DNA from: Didymodactylos carnosus
Taxonomy: Eukaryota; Rotifera; Eurotatoria; Philodinida; Philodinidae
Assembly: GCA_905250885.1 (NCBI GenBank)
Contig: CAJNOQ010000050.1
Span: 1 to 64,000, forward strand
Length of the DNA: 64,000 nt
Reading direction: 5' to 3'
Shown here in pieces: positions 12,713 to 23,150 of the stretch (the stretch's first letter is position 1; each line of letters opens with the position of its first letter). The notes beneath the pieces were generated by a model. The model was not told the DNA's origin, searched no databases, and was given only the letters and a program-made list of their open reading frames with translations. Both the position numbers and the translations under genes were made by a program.

Positions 12713-14111
12713 GGATGAATAGTAATAACACATTCTGTTACCTTCTCTTAGTTTTGAAGACTAATATGAATTGATTTTTTTATGTGACATCATCATTCAT
12801 GCCATAAACATACCGCAATGTGTCCGTTTTGATTTGACATGAAAAAAAATACAAATTCTTTTTTATTATGATTATAACATATGATCGATAGTGTGCTGTC
12901 CAGTATGTGACAGAGGAATAAAAATAAAGTAATCATCTTCAACGGGAATTGTACTCATTTTTCTCTTTTAAGCACATATCTCTCGTTATATAAATTATAT
13001 TGTAGCAAGAAAAAGGAAATTAGTCAAATGATAAAATTTGTGGTTTTTTAAAGACAGAACGGAGAAAAAAGTGGGGTTATTTTTTTTATAATAATGCGGT
13101 TGATGAAAAGAACAAGTCAGAACCACAAAAATAAAGAAAAAAATGTAGAATATGTGTGTTTCTAAATTGCAAAAAAAAAGAAGAAGAATGGTAACAGAAA
13201 TTCAATGTACGAATAGCACGTAAAACCTGAGATGTAAATATTTCGTTGTTTAATATAGTAATTGATATTGTACACAACTGATGGGAAAACGATAGTTTCC
13301 TGATGGTTTTTTGTTTGATAAATGCCTTTTTTCACATATTAGGAAAAGTTATTATTATTCTAGAAGCTGGTCAGGAAAATACTAGGAGGCAGAATGATGA
13401 TGTGATCGTACTAAATAAATTGTGACAAGTATTTTCTTATTTACTCATCTTATAAATTAAGTTGAACATTTCAATTCTGAATAATTAGTGGTAAAAATGT
13501 CACAAGAATACGTGATATAAAAATATATCGTTATGAATTAAGTAGAAAAAAAATCGACTTTTTTTAACAGTTCGGTCCTAAGAGTTGATATTTCCGAGAT
13601 ATATATTTGTCATAAGTAGGATACAGTTTAAATTGATTTTGCTAATTTGTGTAGATTCAAAGGTATTTATGTCTTTTACAGCAATTTCCCATGAATTGGC
13701 GTTAGATATACTGATTCTCTCTGAACTGAAAACACAATAGTAATACAGATACGCTAGTGATTTATTAACGATTAATTAATCTCTAAAGAAAAATTAAATC
13801 TAGCAAATTTTCCAGATTTTGTCTTTAAAAATTCGTAAATTTATGCGATTTTATTTCGAGTTGAACAATTATAATTTGTCAGTAGTGGAGAGACAAGACA
13901 GAACATTTGGGATAGAGGAAAGGATTTGTTTTTCTCTATCTGTCCAAACTGATGAACGTCATTGTTGGTATTTTTAAAAAAAATGATCACTATGACAATG
14001 ATTATTAATTCTCTTATCAACACCGAGGAAGAATTAACAGTTCTATAAACAACAAGTTAATGATTTCTTTGAAAAAGCAGTGAACAGACAATAGCTACAG
14101 TTATGACACTC
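12713..14111. other. Intergenic, no gene seen
   Basis: AT-rich sequence with only short unsupported frames and several A or T runs. Nothing nameable. Confidence 0.5.
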
Positions 14112-14175
14112 TAAAATCTAGATCGACTACAAATAGAACAGTGCACTGTTCTATTTGTAGTCGATCTAGATTTTA
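14112..14175. repeat. Perfect 64-bp palindrome
   Basis: Bases 14112-14143 (starting TAAAATCTAGATCGACTAC) are followed directly by their exact reverse complement at 14144-14175. The centre is GTGCAC and there is no spacer. The outer bases stop matching at once (C and T). No target-site duplication is visible. It could be a minimal fold-back insertion, a hairpin-derived repair product or an assembly artefact. Confidence 0.95.
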
Positions 14176-16019
14176 TGTTACAACCCATGATGTCGATACA
14201 TTTTAGTGGAATTTGGATTATGCTGACTTCTCTTGTAGATAAACCGGCAAAAAACCGACCGGTTCAGTTTTGGAGTTCAATCGGTAAAAAACCGGTCGAT
14301 TCCATAGCAGATTAAAGTCAAGCAGATTAAAGTAATTTTTTGCAGAAAGCTAAGCTTGTGTATTTTCAAAATCTTCCTGTTATGGTTATTTCAGTATTAA
14401 TGTGGACAGATGGGACATCTCCCTATAAAATTGATTTTGACTTTATTTCAATAAGAGCCAAACTCAAACTTTGACTGATATCAGTAATCTTTATGTATAA
14501 AGACATTCCTTCATAACTTCATAAATAACATACAATTTACTTGAAAATTCCACTAATAATAGGTTAAATCGACCAGTTCGATGGAAAACTAAGTGAAGCA
14601 AAACATGTGTCACTATTGACTTACATAACCAGACTTTTCCTCTAGTTCAACTGTGTTTAACGATCGATATCACTTTATTTTTCCTATACGAAAGATTATT
14701 ATGCATATCTATATTATGCATATATACGAACTCGATTCAGTCTCCATTTATGATACACATATTTTTGAACTGTCAAGTTTTATCATCTGTTTTTGTGTTC
14801 AAACATATATCTAAAGTAAAATACTGGGAGTTACAAAAAAAAATATATCCTTAGGGAGCAACAAAAAAATAAATTTAATATTGCTGGTAACTGTTATTTT
14901 ACTGTAATTTTTATGATAATTGTATAATAGCACTAACGGATGTGGATCCATTAAATTAATTTCTGGTGTTATTTTAATAAAGATAAAAATATTACATTTA
15001 TTTCTCGTCTTATTCTGCGGTCATCATAGAACAATAAATTATTGAAATATTTTTAAAATTATGGTAAGTTCTGAGTAGTATTTATTTATACAATTTAATC
15101 TATATTTATGTCAAGCGTCTCACAATTATTTACTTCTTATACATTCAATTTGTCAGCTTAATTTACAAGATTTTTGTATTTCAATGATATTGTTCACAAT
15201 CTCTTGATGCTCATATTTGTCTGATGAATAATCGTTCTACCGTTTATCTATCTTGCGTAAATCTTTGAAATGATAGAATAATTACTGTTATCAATCTGCA
15301 TACAAAAATGTTGTACCGGATCCCAACTGGCAGTATACATTAATGATTTTTTTTATAAAAGCACGATTTCATTTTTCTTATTTCTTCAAAATCTTACCAA
15401 TGACTGCTGAGCATTCTTGTACACGAATTAAATATTAAAAGTTCAATTTTCTGCTTATGACTTAAGTTCTATATCTCTAGAAAAGAAAAATGATTGTTGA
15501 CATCAATCAGATGACATGATAATGGTATTAAATGTCTTATTGAAAAAGTATTAGCCTCGATTGCTGTGCTCCTTTTGAACAACAATATCTTTGTTTGGAT
15601 TTGCATACCATTACTCCCTACTTTTAGTCACCATCGTTTGAATGAATCTGATAGGCAAATATCAGAAAAGAAAATGTATTGATCAAATCTAATGGTATTA
15701 GAACACGATTTTTTCTATCAATACTTCTGAATAACCCAAACAAGTTGTTTTTTTAAAAAACAGCTTTTGTTTCTATTTGAATGCTTGATGGGTTAATTAT
15801 TCATATAAACGAAAGAAAATAGTGTTATAATTGTTAACGATAATATATAGCATTTTAGAAACAAGGAAAAAACAAGACTTACACCTGATAGATTTCAGTT
15901 CTGTCTCGTTGATAGTAGGATTAAAATGTATTGATTAAATAGCAATTAAGCAAAAGTAAAATGTAAAGGACAAGCATGCTCTATGTGGCATGTGTACGTA
16001 TATTGTAAATTAAATATGT
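14176..16019. other. Intergenic with an ACCGGTTTTT-word patch
   Basis: Around 14240-14305 the words AAACCGGC, CCGACCGGTT and AAAACCGGTCGA recur, and a related GACCAGTTCGA word lies at about 14573. This looks like the remains of a hAT-type word element, but I cannot define its ends. The rest of the stretch has no coding or repeat signal. Confidence 0.4.
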
Positions 16020-16435
16020 GACAGTGGAAATCAAAATCTCATTCCTCACTAGTGCAGATTGAAATGTAGATGTCTACATATGTGATGAAACATAAATTTT
16101 TGATACGTAATGATTTGGGAGAAATTTTGAGTTTACAAAGTATGAGACTATGCTTCTAAATCTGAGAGTGAGTGAAGAAGCCATCTGCGAAGAGTAATGA
16201 TCGGAAAGACTAATAAAACAATCTTAATGTAGGTTCTTTAGCAATGCTGTTTCTACACTCAATCTCAGGTTTAGAAATGCCCTCTGAACATTATAAGCGT
16301 AGTCTCATACTTTGTAAACTCAAATTTTCTCCAAATCATTACGTAATAAAAATTGATGTTACATCACATATGTAGATCTGCACTGTAGTGGAATTTAAAT
16401 TTCACTGAATTTCAGTTTCCACTATAATATACACT
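16020..16435. mobile_element. Inverted-repeat element with arms of about 150 bp
   Basis: Left arm 16020-16170 (starting about CAGTGGAAATC) matches the reverse complement of 16270-16435 (starting TAGTGGAAACTG). Long near-identical runs include TTTACAAAGTATGAGACTA and CTACATATGTGATG. A spacer of about 100 bp has no coding signal. No clear target duplication, so the superfamily is not assigned. Confidence 0.75.
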
Positions 16436-16561
16436 TATGCAATTTCCTTCTTCAATTTAAAAATTTAATGTTATGTCATCCAACTGAGTATTATTTGATG
16501 ACAAAACAGTAACAAATCGCTCTTAGTTAATAGCCTCATGCTTGTAACTAAAAAAAATAAT

Positions 16562-16973
16562 TAGTCTGATTTATCCTATCTCGAAACCGAAACTTCATCG
16601 TTAACAATTTCTTCAATCTAATCACTATCACAACATTTTCTGACATTTCTCTTTACATGTTCCATATCAACTTGGCGATCTTCATAACACCATTTTCTAC
16701 ATACAACGACTTGTCTGTCACATATTTACTAGCGTGCTGGACAAATATTCTCATCTATTACATTATTGCATTGTTTATGGTGCGGTAAAAATTGAGAGAG
16801 CATGATATGGATAACAGAAATTAGCAATGATAGGGGAATTCGCATATCCACAGATACGTTCGTACTACTCGCGGTCACTGACAGGCTTAAAAAATTCATG
16901 AGAGGGCATAGGTCGACAGATCCTTTCTGTTGTAAACAAAAGTAAATTTTGTAAATTTTTTTATGCAACATTA
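16562..16973 (-). pseudogene. Possible cysteine-rich secreted-protein remnant
   Basis: Two minus-strand open segments lie close together. The one ending at 16729 includes a methionine followed by a signal-peptide-like stretch (MRIPLSLLISVIHIML) and a short tail with two cysteines. A second segment, about 16702-16600, has cysteines spaced as C-x6-C-x3-C and a terminal CC. No acceptable splice pair joining them was found. I do not recognise the family. It could be a decayed small secreted-protein gene or chance. Confidence 0.25.
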
Positions 16974-17474
16974 ATTAAGTGGAAATGAACATGACGAATA
17001 TATTCGGGTGAACTGCAAACTACGCACAACCTTTAAGGCCCCCCTGGGTCAGAAATATAGATTTTTCCATACAAGGTCCATTTTGAGAGCTAAGTACTGA
17101 TTGAAGAGCCCAATGTGTCTGCTTTTAGAATTCATACTATTTGTGTCAATATCAAAGGTTTCTGAGGGAGTTTGAACAAATCTTCTAAACACGCTAGAAA
17201 CCCTAAAAATCACAAATAACATTATTGCAGTGGTATGAAACCAAAGTATCCGCGGAAATGCAGTTTTTTGTTAAACTTTAAACTATTTTCAATGTCATCA
17301 TATTATAGCAAATTACCTATATCTAGGAAATTTCATCGGAAAACGATGACTATTATCGATATTATGAATTGAGAGGTAACAAACAGAAGGTTTTGATGTA
17401 GCAAAATATGTATAATTTGGCTTGCATTATCCACTGAATATCTCACCAATCCAAAAGATACCACCAAACATAGC
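16974..17474. other. Intergenic, no gene seen
   Basis: Contains a slightly GC-richer patch at about 17015-17060 but no open frame or repeat that I can support. Confidence 0.4.
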
Positions 17475-17755
17475 CAACCCAAGTAAATGTACTTGAGACC
17501 AGGTACTTAAACAAGTACTTGTGTAAGTGATGTCCAGAGTACCTGGAGTTTTTTGGAAGTAAGAAAGGCACTTATCAGGTGATTTAAGGGATACAAGTAC
17601 TTGATTAGTTTGATAAATACTTAAGGAAGTACAAGCACAAATTATATGATAAGTACTTGGAAATTGTCTGCAAGTGTTTCAGATAGTTTCTAGGTATCTG
17701 GCAAGGACCGGTTATATCCTTCTCTTCGAGTACTTGAAGCACTGGGCGACTACTT
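17475..17755. mobile_element. Word-array element (AAGTACTTG palindrome)
   Basis: The self-complementary word AAGTACTTG or a one-base variant occurs about eight times, in both halves. The ends are imperfectly inverted: TAGCCAACCCAAGTAAATG on the left against TAGTCGCCCAGTGCTTCAAG (reverse complement) on the right. There is no coding potential. A target duplication could not be seen, so assignment to hAT rests on resemblance to the better-delimited elements in this window. Confidence 0.5.
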
Positions 17756-18289
17756 ATCTGGTAAAATTACCATTTTGAGTTAAAATGAGGATCTGCTCTT
17801 AATAGTTTCCTCAAACAGAATTTCCTCGGATGGAAACCTCCTCGAATTTTCAAACAGAAATTATCAATATTATTTGCAGTTTATAGAACATATTAAAGAT
17901 GAACACAAAAAATTACTTCAGCTACTGATAAATACCAACAAGACAACCGAACCTCTCTCAGTATCAATAAAACTGCTTTATTTGAAATGTAAAATTTATA
18001 AATGGATATTACGAGCTATAGCAGCTATTTTATTATTTGTTATTCTATATTGGGATGAGGATATTTAATTCAGTAAAGGTTTTGATTTAGAAGTTGTAGA
18101 AAAACGCTGCAAATAATATTGTTCGAGGAAATTCTGTTCGAGGAAACTTCATTCGAGGAAATTATTTTCGAGATTATCCCTTTCGAGGAAATATCATTCG
18201 AAATGTCTCAAATCCTAATTCTTTACCACAGTCATTGAAAAATTTTATCATGCTAAATTATAAAGAAGGTCAAGGAACTACTCCTAAGA

Positions 18290-18655
18290 GCTTTGCCCTA
18301 GAGATCAAATCTTATATAGGATTCCTGCAGGAATCTTATAAAATCAGATAAGAATCTTATGCTACAGTCGATAGAAGTGCATACTGTGCTTATAAGATTC
18401 TTATGTAAGAAACTTATAAGATTCCTATAAAAATTTATATGATTCTTATAGTTAAAAACAAAAAAAAAAAAAAACGTTTTTTTGTTGCCTGTAGGACGAG
18501 GGCAAAGTTTTGAACTGTGAAATTTCTGAACATTTTTTATAAGGCACTATAAGATTATAAGAATCTTATAAGGAAATTATAAAATTAAAATCTTACCGAA
18601 GTCTTATTCAATTCTTATAAGATTCTTATACTGCGAATTATAAGAATATTATATT
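18290..18655. mobile_element. Word-array element (CTTATAAGATTC words)
   Basis: Dense repetition of CTTATAAGATTC and its complement GAATCTTATAAG in both orientations, with an A-run near 18460. The architecture resembles the AAGTACTTG element 500 bp away, but the word differs. Ends are not resolved. Confidence 0.45.
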
Positions 18656-18671
18656 CCAATGATTTTTCTTT

Positions 18672-19115
18672 TTTTAAAAAACGGTCAATTAATTGCGATT
18701 AATTGTTGCTTTTAAGCGATTAAATGGTTCTTGTTATTCACCGTTTTATTTTGCAGTAAAGTATCTATATAAGAAACACGATTTCAACGAGAAATACACT
18801 TCTATTCATCTTTTTATTTTAAAGTAAAACGGAGTTATCAAGAGTCTTCTCTACGATTCCTCAGCGCTTTAAGGCGAGGTGCCTAGTGAACAGCTGGTGC
18901 CTGGGCAATGTCTGAAATCGACTCATCGGAAAGGCTCTGCCCTAAGACCGTTGCTGGATGACATTTATGTCATTATACATATAAACAATGAAAAAACAAA
19001 AAAATTTGTATTTCCTAAGATGGGTTCGAACCTGATACCTAGAAAAAACTCGCGATTAAGCGCACGATTAATCGAGTGATTTTTCACGATTAATTGGCGA
19101 TTTTTAGTACATGGG
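18672..19115. mobile_element. Word-array element (CGATTAATCG words)
   Basis: The left end (AAAAAACGGTCAATTAAT and following) and the reverse complement of the right end (TAAAAATCGCCAATTAATCG) are related, and the word CGATTAATTG/CGATTAATCG recurs near both. The interior is GC-richer (about 18865-18960). The interior GGTTCGAACC at about 19024 resembles a tRNA T-loop, but the surrounding arms do not fold. Confidence 0.45.
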
Positions 19116-20361
19116 ATATAACAGACATCGAACGCTTTTTAATTATGTAACAACTGATAGTTACGACTACGTCCTAAATTTCAATTTTTATTTTTTGTTT
19201 ATGTGATGCTATTAGTGACCCTCATTTTGTTTTTATTGGTGTATAAGAAAGGTTGGTTTTGATACAAAACGAACAAATCGGTTAAGGGTAGAATCATGTA
19301 ACCTTTAACACTACATATCATTTTAGTCAAAATCCTGAAACTCAACTTTGTCGTTTGGCTGTCCACCGTGGCGGGGGCCTTACACGAAAAAAGCTACAGA
19401 CGCTTTTGTAAGTGAAGTAACATATATGAAGAGCAGGACCTGTATCACAAACATTTTTAAGCCATCGACTTAAGAGCAGACTTAAGTTAGTCGTAATTCA
19501 AAGAGGAAAACAATAACCTTTTGTCTTACAACTACAGATAGGCATGGGCTGCGGAAAAACCAAAGAACAAACAGCACGAAAAGTCTACTGGCATAGACGA
19601 GTACGGGCAATAAAACCTTGCCTGTATAGGTCTCTAGCCACAAGCCGACCTTACAGAGGAGAATTTATCATTGTTGCACTATCATCAATGATAAATTCTC
19701 TTTTACCATATGAAATTAATTCTGTGATAAATGATTACCATGGTAGAAAAACTTGAAAAATCTCATTTTGTAGAAGTTTATCTTCCGTGTCAGTAATATA
19801 TATATAAAAGATCAAAGAAATCCGAAACTGTCGATGAGCAAGAAGTATTAATCCAACAATTTCATGGAATAATCAGTATTGGCTCGGAATACATATGTAC
19901 CTGTTACAAACAACTGTTTTATAAAGGTAGTGTTTGAGAAGTTACCAATGATTTTGTACAGAAGTTAGATCCATTAGTAAGCAGAGGCACAATGTATCAC
20001 AAACACATTTTCGTCGGATGATATACAATATTTATGTCGCACGTGCACATTACAGCTAATTAAGAAAAACAACGACATCGTTAGCAATAGCACTCGCATT
20101 TCACTGATATTTCTCATGTATTAAAGACATGTACTCCTTATTGATTTTCTATTAGATTCTTTTATTGATCGCTTTCCTAGATTATATTGTGATATTTCAA
20201 TTTATCTTTTTGTTTTTCGTTGTATACCTTTCTACACATATTGAGTTTGAGATCATGATTATTGTTATATCATTTGATTTTGTTGTTTCATTATACATTA
20301 CTATTTATGCTAGGTGAAGTTTTACTATTAGTTAGTATTTAAAGTTATAATTTGTTATATA
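19116..20361. other. Intergenic with one hairpin
   Basis: A hairpin with 15-bp perfect arms GAGAATTTATCATTG lies at 19659-19673 and 19686-19700. A GC-rich patch is at about 19365-19385. The open frame at 19544-19756 runs through the hairpin and has no domain support. Nothing else seen. Confidence 0.5.
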
Positions 20362-21150
20362 CAGTGGCGGCAAAGATTTTCCGTACACTCCAATCGCTTT
20401 TCTTTCGATCATAACTCGGTAACGAAAAAAGATTTTGACAAACGATTTCCACCAAAATATTCTCCACCCTCTCTAGTATATTTGTAGATAAAAAAATTTA
20501 GAAATATTCATTGTTGCTCTTTGTAGGTCCATTAGACTGAAAAGTGAACTCTTCAGGTCGATAAAAATTTTCTGTAAAATTGATAAAAATGTTTTTTTAC
20601 GCTGTATAAGTACCGACAAAATATGAAAACTACATTAATCGATAGAAGAGAGCGCAAGCTACAGTTTGATAAAAAAAATAATTTTGAAGTTTTTTTCTTT
20701 AGGTGAAAACGTGATTTTAAGCTTAAATTGCCATACCCTTCAGATTAACTGTTCAATCTCAGGAATGAGTGGGTGAAAAAAACTCTGATTAAGCTGTTCG
20801 AAACAGCATCAAAAACTAAGTAAGATATATATAGTCTTGAAGTTACATGGAAGAATTTGATCTATCTTTTAATCGAAAAATTGACATGGTTGACCCTGTT
20901 TCGAATAGCTTAATCAGAGTTATTTTTCACTTCCTCATTCCCGAGATTGAGCAGGCAAATTGAAGAGTATGGTAATTTTGGCTTAAAGTCGCTTTTTTAC
21001 TCCAAGGAAAAATCTTTTTAAAATTATTTTTTACAAAAATGTAGCTGGCGCTCTCTTCTATCGATTGATGTAGTGTTCATAGTTTGTCAGTACGTATACA
21101 GCGTAAAAAAAGATTTTTATCAACTGTACGAAAAATTTTTGCCACCACTG
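20362..21150. mobile_element. Tc1/mariner-like fold-back element with very long TIRs
   Basis: The ends CAGTGGCGGCAAAGATTTTC and (reverse complement of the right) CAGTGGTGGCAAAAATTTTT match typical Tc1-type termini. Both ends are flanked by TA (20360-20361 and 21151-21152). The inverted arms extend for several hundred bases each. For example, a GATAGAAGAGAGCGC segment on the left pairs with GCGCTCTCTTCTATCG on the right, and TCTGATTAAGCTGTTCGAAAC pairs across the centre. No transposase frame is present. Non-autonomous. Confidence 0.85.
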
Positions 21151-23150
21151 TATATTAAAAATAATACAGAAATGCACGTTGACAGAAATGAAACTTTTCT
21201 CCTTATAACTATTTCCATAACAGTAATATATAGAGAGCTAGTATCACCGAAAAGAAACTTCTATTACACATGATCCACAAAATGGTCAAAAGTTTCATAT
21301 ATATTGGATACATGCTTAATAAAAAGTTTACAGTGGTAAAGTAAAATTTCACGCTTACTAGAGAGAAATTTTGTTACAGTTTATTTTCTTTATAAAACTC
21401 TGCTAAAGACAATAGCTTTGTTGTTAAGTTTGACAAGATAGAAAAGAATAAAATTTTCTGATTGTTCAAATTTTCCCTATTTCTTCATTGTTAACATGAA
21501 GAAGGATAAACAAGTATGTTAAAAGGGAAGAAAGGAGTGTGGCTCTTCCATTCGCCTCGTTGGGAAAGAAAAACATATTCTTTTCTATCACCTTTTTCTC
21601 GCTTGATTAAAATAAAAATACATTTATTTAATTCATTTGGTCAAATACAAGCTAATCCAAATACTACGGTACAGGTAGTTGCCTTGAATTGAGATATTTG
21701 ACTATTGTTCTAGATTGTCGTAGAACTATTTAGAAAAACGAGTAAAGAAAGTAGGACAACACTATGTTTGTCAACGTCCTTAATGGTTATCGATAACTCT
21801 TCAACGTTAGAAATATTATGCTATGTATCAAATATATTGCGTTTACACTGAAACACTTTAGATGCTATTAATATTGTTTAATAAGAAATTATATTCTATT
21901 TGCATAGTTAAAAAGAAAAAAAGAAAAATTTGAGAAAACGTAGGAGAAAAAGTAGAGGAAGATGACAGTGAATCTAATTAAACTTTTATTTTCATACAAT
22001 GTTGCGTTGGTTTATGTTACGTTGGCTATTATGTCCTATTTCTAATGGTTTCAATAAGAAATTTGTAACACAGTGAACATAAATCTAATGCTATTTCATT
22101 CTAAGTAAAATAACTTAGTTTGAACTTTCGTCGAAAAATAAAGGTGTCAAAAACATCTCTACAATAGCTGAACAGTATTAGAATTTTCAGTTTTTCCTCT
22201 ACAATTTTCAAATGATCGTTGTGTAAAACTAATTGACTATTAGTAGTTTCGTATTTTGCTCTAAGTGTTAATCTACTTCAATACCAAAGTTAAATTTTTC
22301 ATGGAAATCGATCTGTTATCAATAACTAAAATGGGTCATAGAAAAATATTCAGAACTATTTCCGATATCGGAATGTTAACTATTAGAGAAGTGAAGTATG
22401 TTTTTTTCACAGTTAGCTACGGTAGAACATTCTTTATCTCCTTGTAGAAAATTCATCAAAAAACAAAGAGTGAAAAGATAATAAAGAATATTATTAATTT
22501 TGATAATCTGGATATCAACAATGAACATGCGATCTGTCTTTTTAACGCTATATAAGGTGTACACACACTACGTTTCAATATGTTGTCTAACTATTACGGA
22601 TCATTGATTTTAACGTTGTGAAGACGCGCAATACAGTAGTCTCTCGAGTAAAAGACGTTGACGTCAAATATCTCCTACGTATGTCTCGGATCAGCTGTTT
22701 TGCTATTTTTTACGTAAAATATTTAGCTGGAATTACCGATTTATATTTGTATCTTCTTTAGCGTTTAGCCAAACGCTATTATGTCCGAATGAACAAAATT
22801 TCTCAATTTTTCTGCAAAAACTGTGATATAATTAGATTTTCTAAATAGGATATTTAAACTTTGTTAGAATTATACATCTCCTTAGAGCATGTTGTAGTAG
22901 AGTGACACTTTCATTATATCCAATTAGATTTATAAGAAAACAAAAAACGATGAGTCGATAGGATACGTGTGTGGACATAATAGCGCTTATGTCTAACTTT
23001 TAAATGGAAACTGAAATATTTAAACACTTTAAGAAAACGTCTTGATATTTTGTATGTGAATCATATGAAGGATATTTTTTAACGTAAACTACTTAATTGT
23101 GGATTATGTACTTACGTGTGGAAAACTATTTCTGCTAGAAACTAGTTTTT
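21151..23150. other. Intergenic upstream of NUDT9, no gene seen
   Basis: AT-rich sequence with short unsupported frames. The NUDT9 promoter must lie near the high end, but I cannot mark a specific element. Confidence 0.5.

Noticed and set aside
19022-19036. tRNA-like T-loop sequence GGTTCGAACC
   Set aside because: No acceptor, D or anticodon arm can be folded on either strand. The motif is itself a palindrome inside a word-array element.
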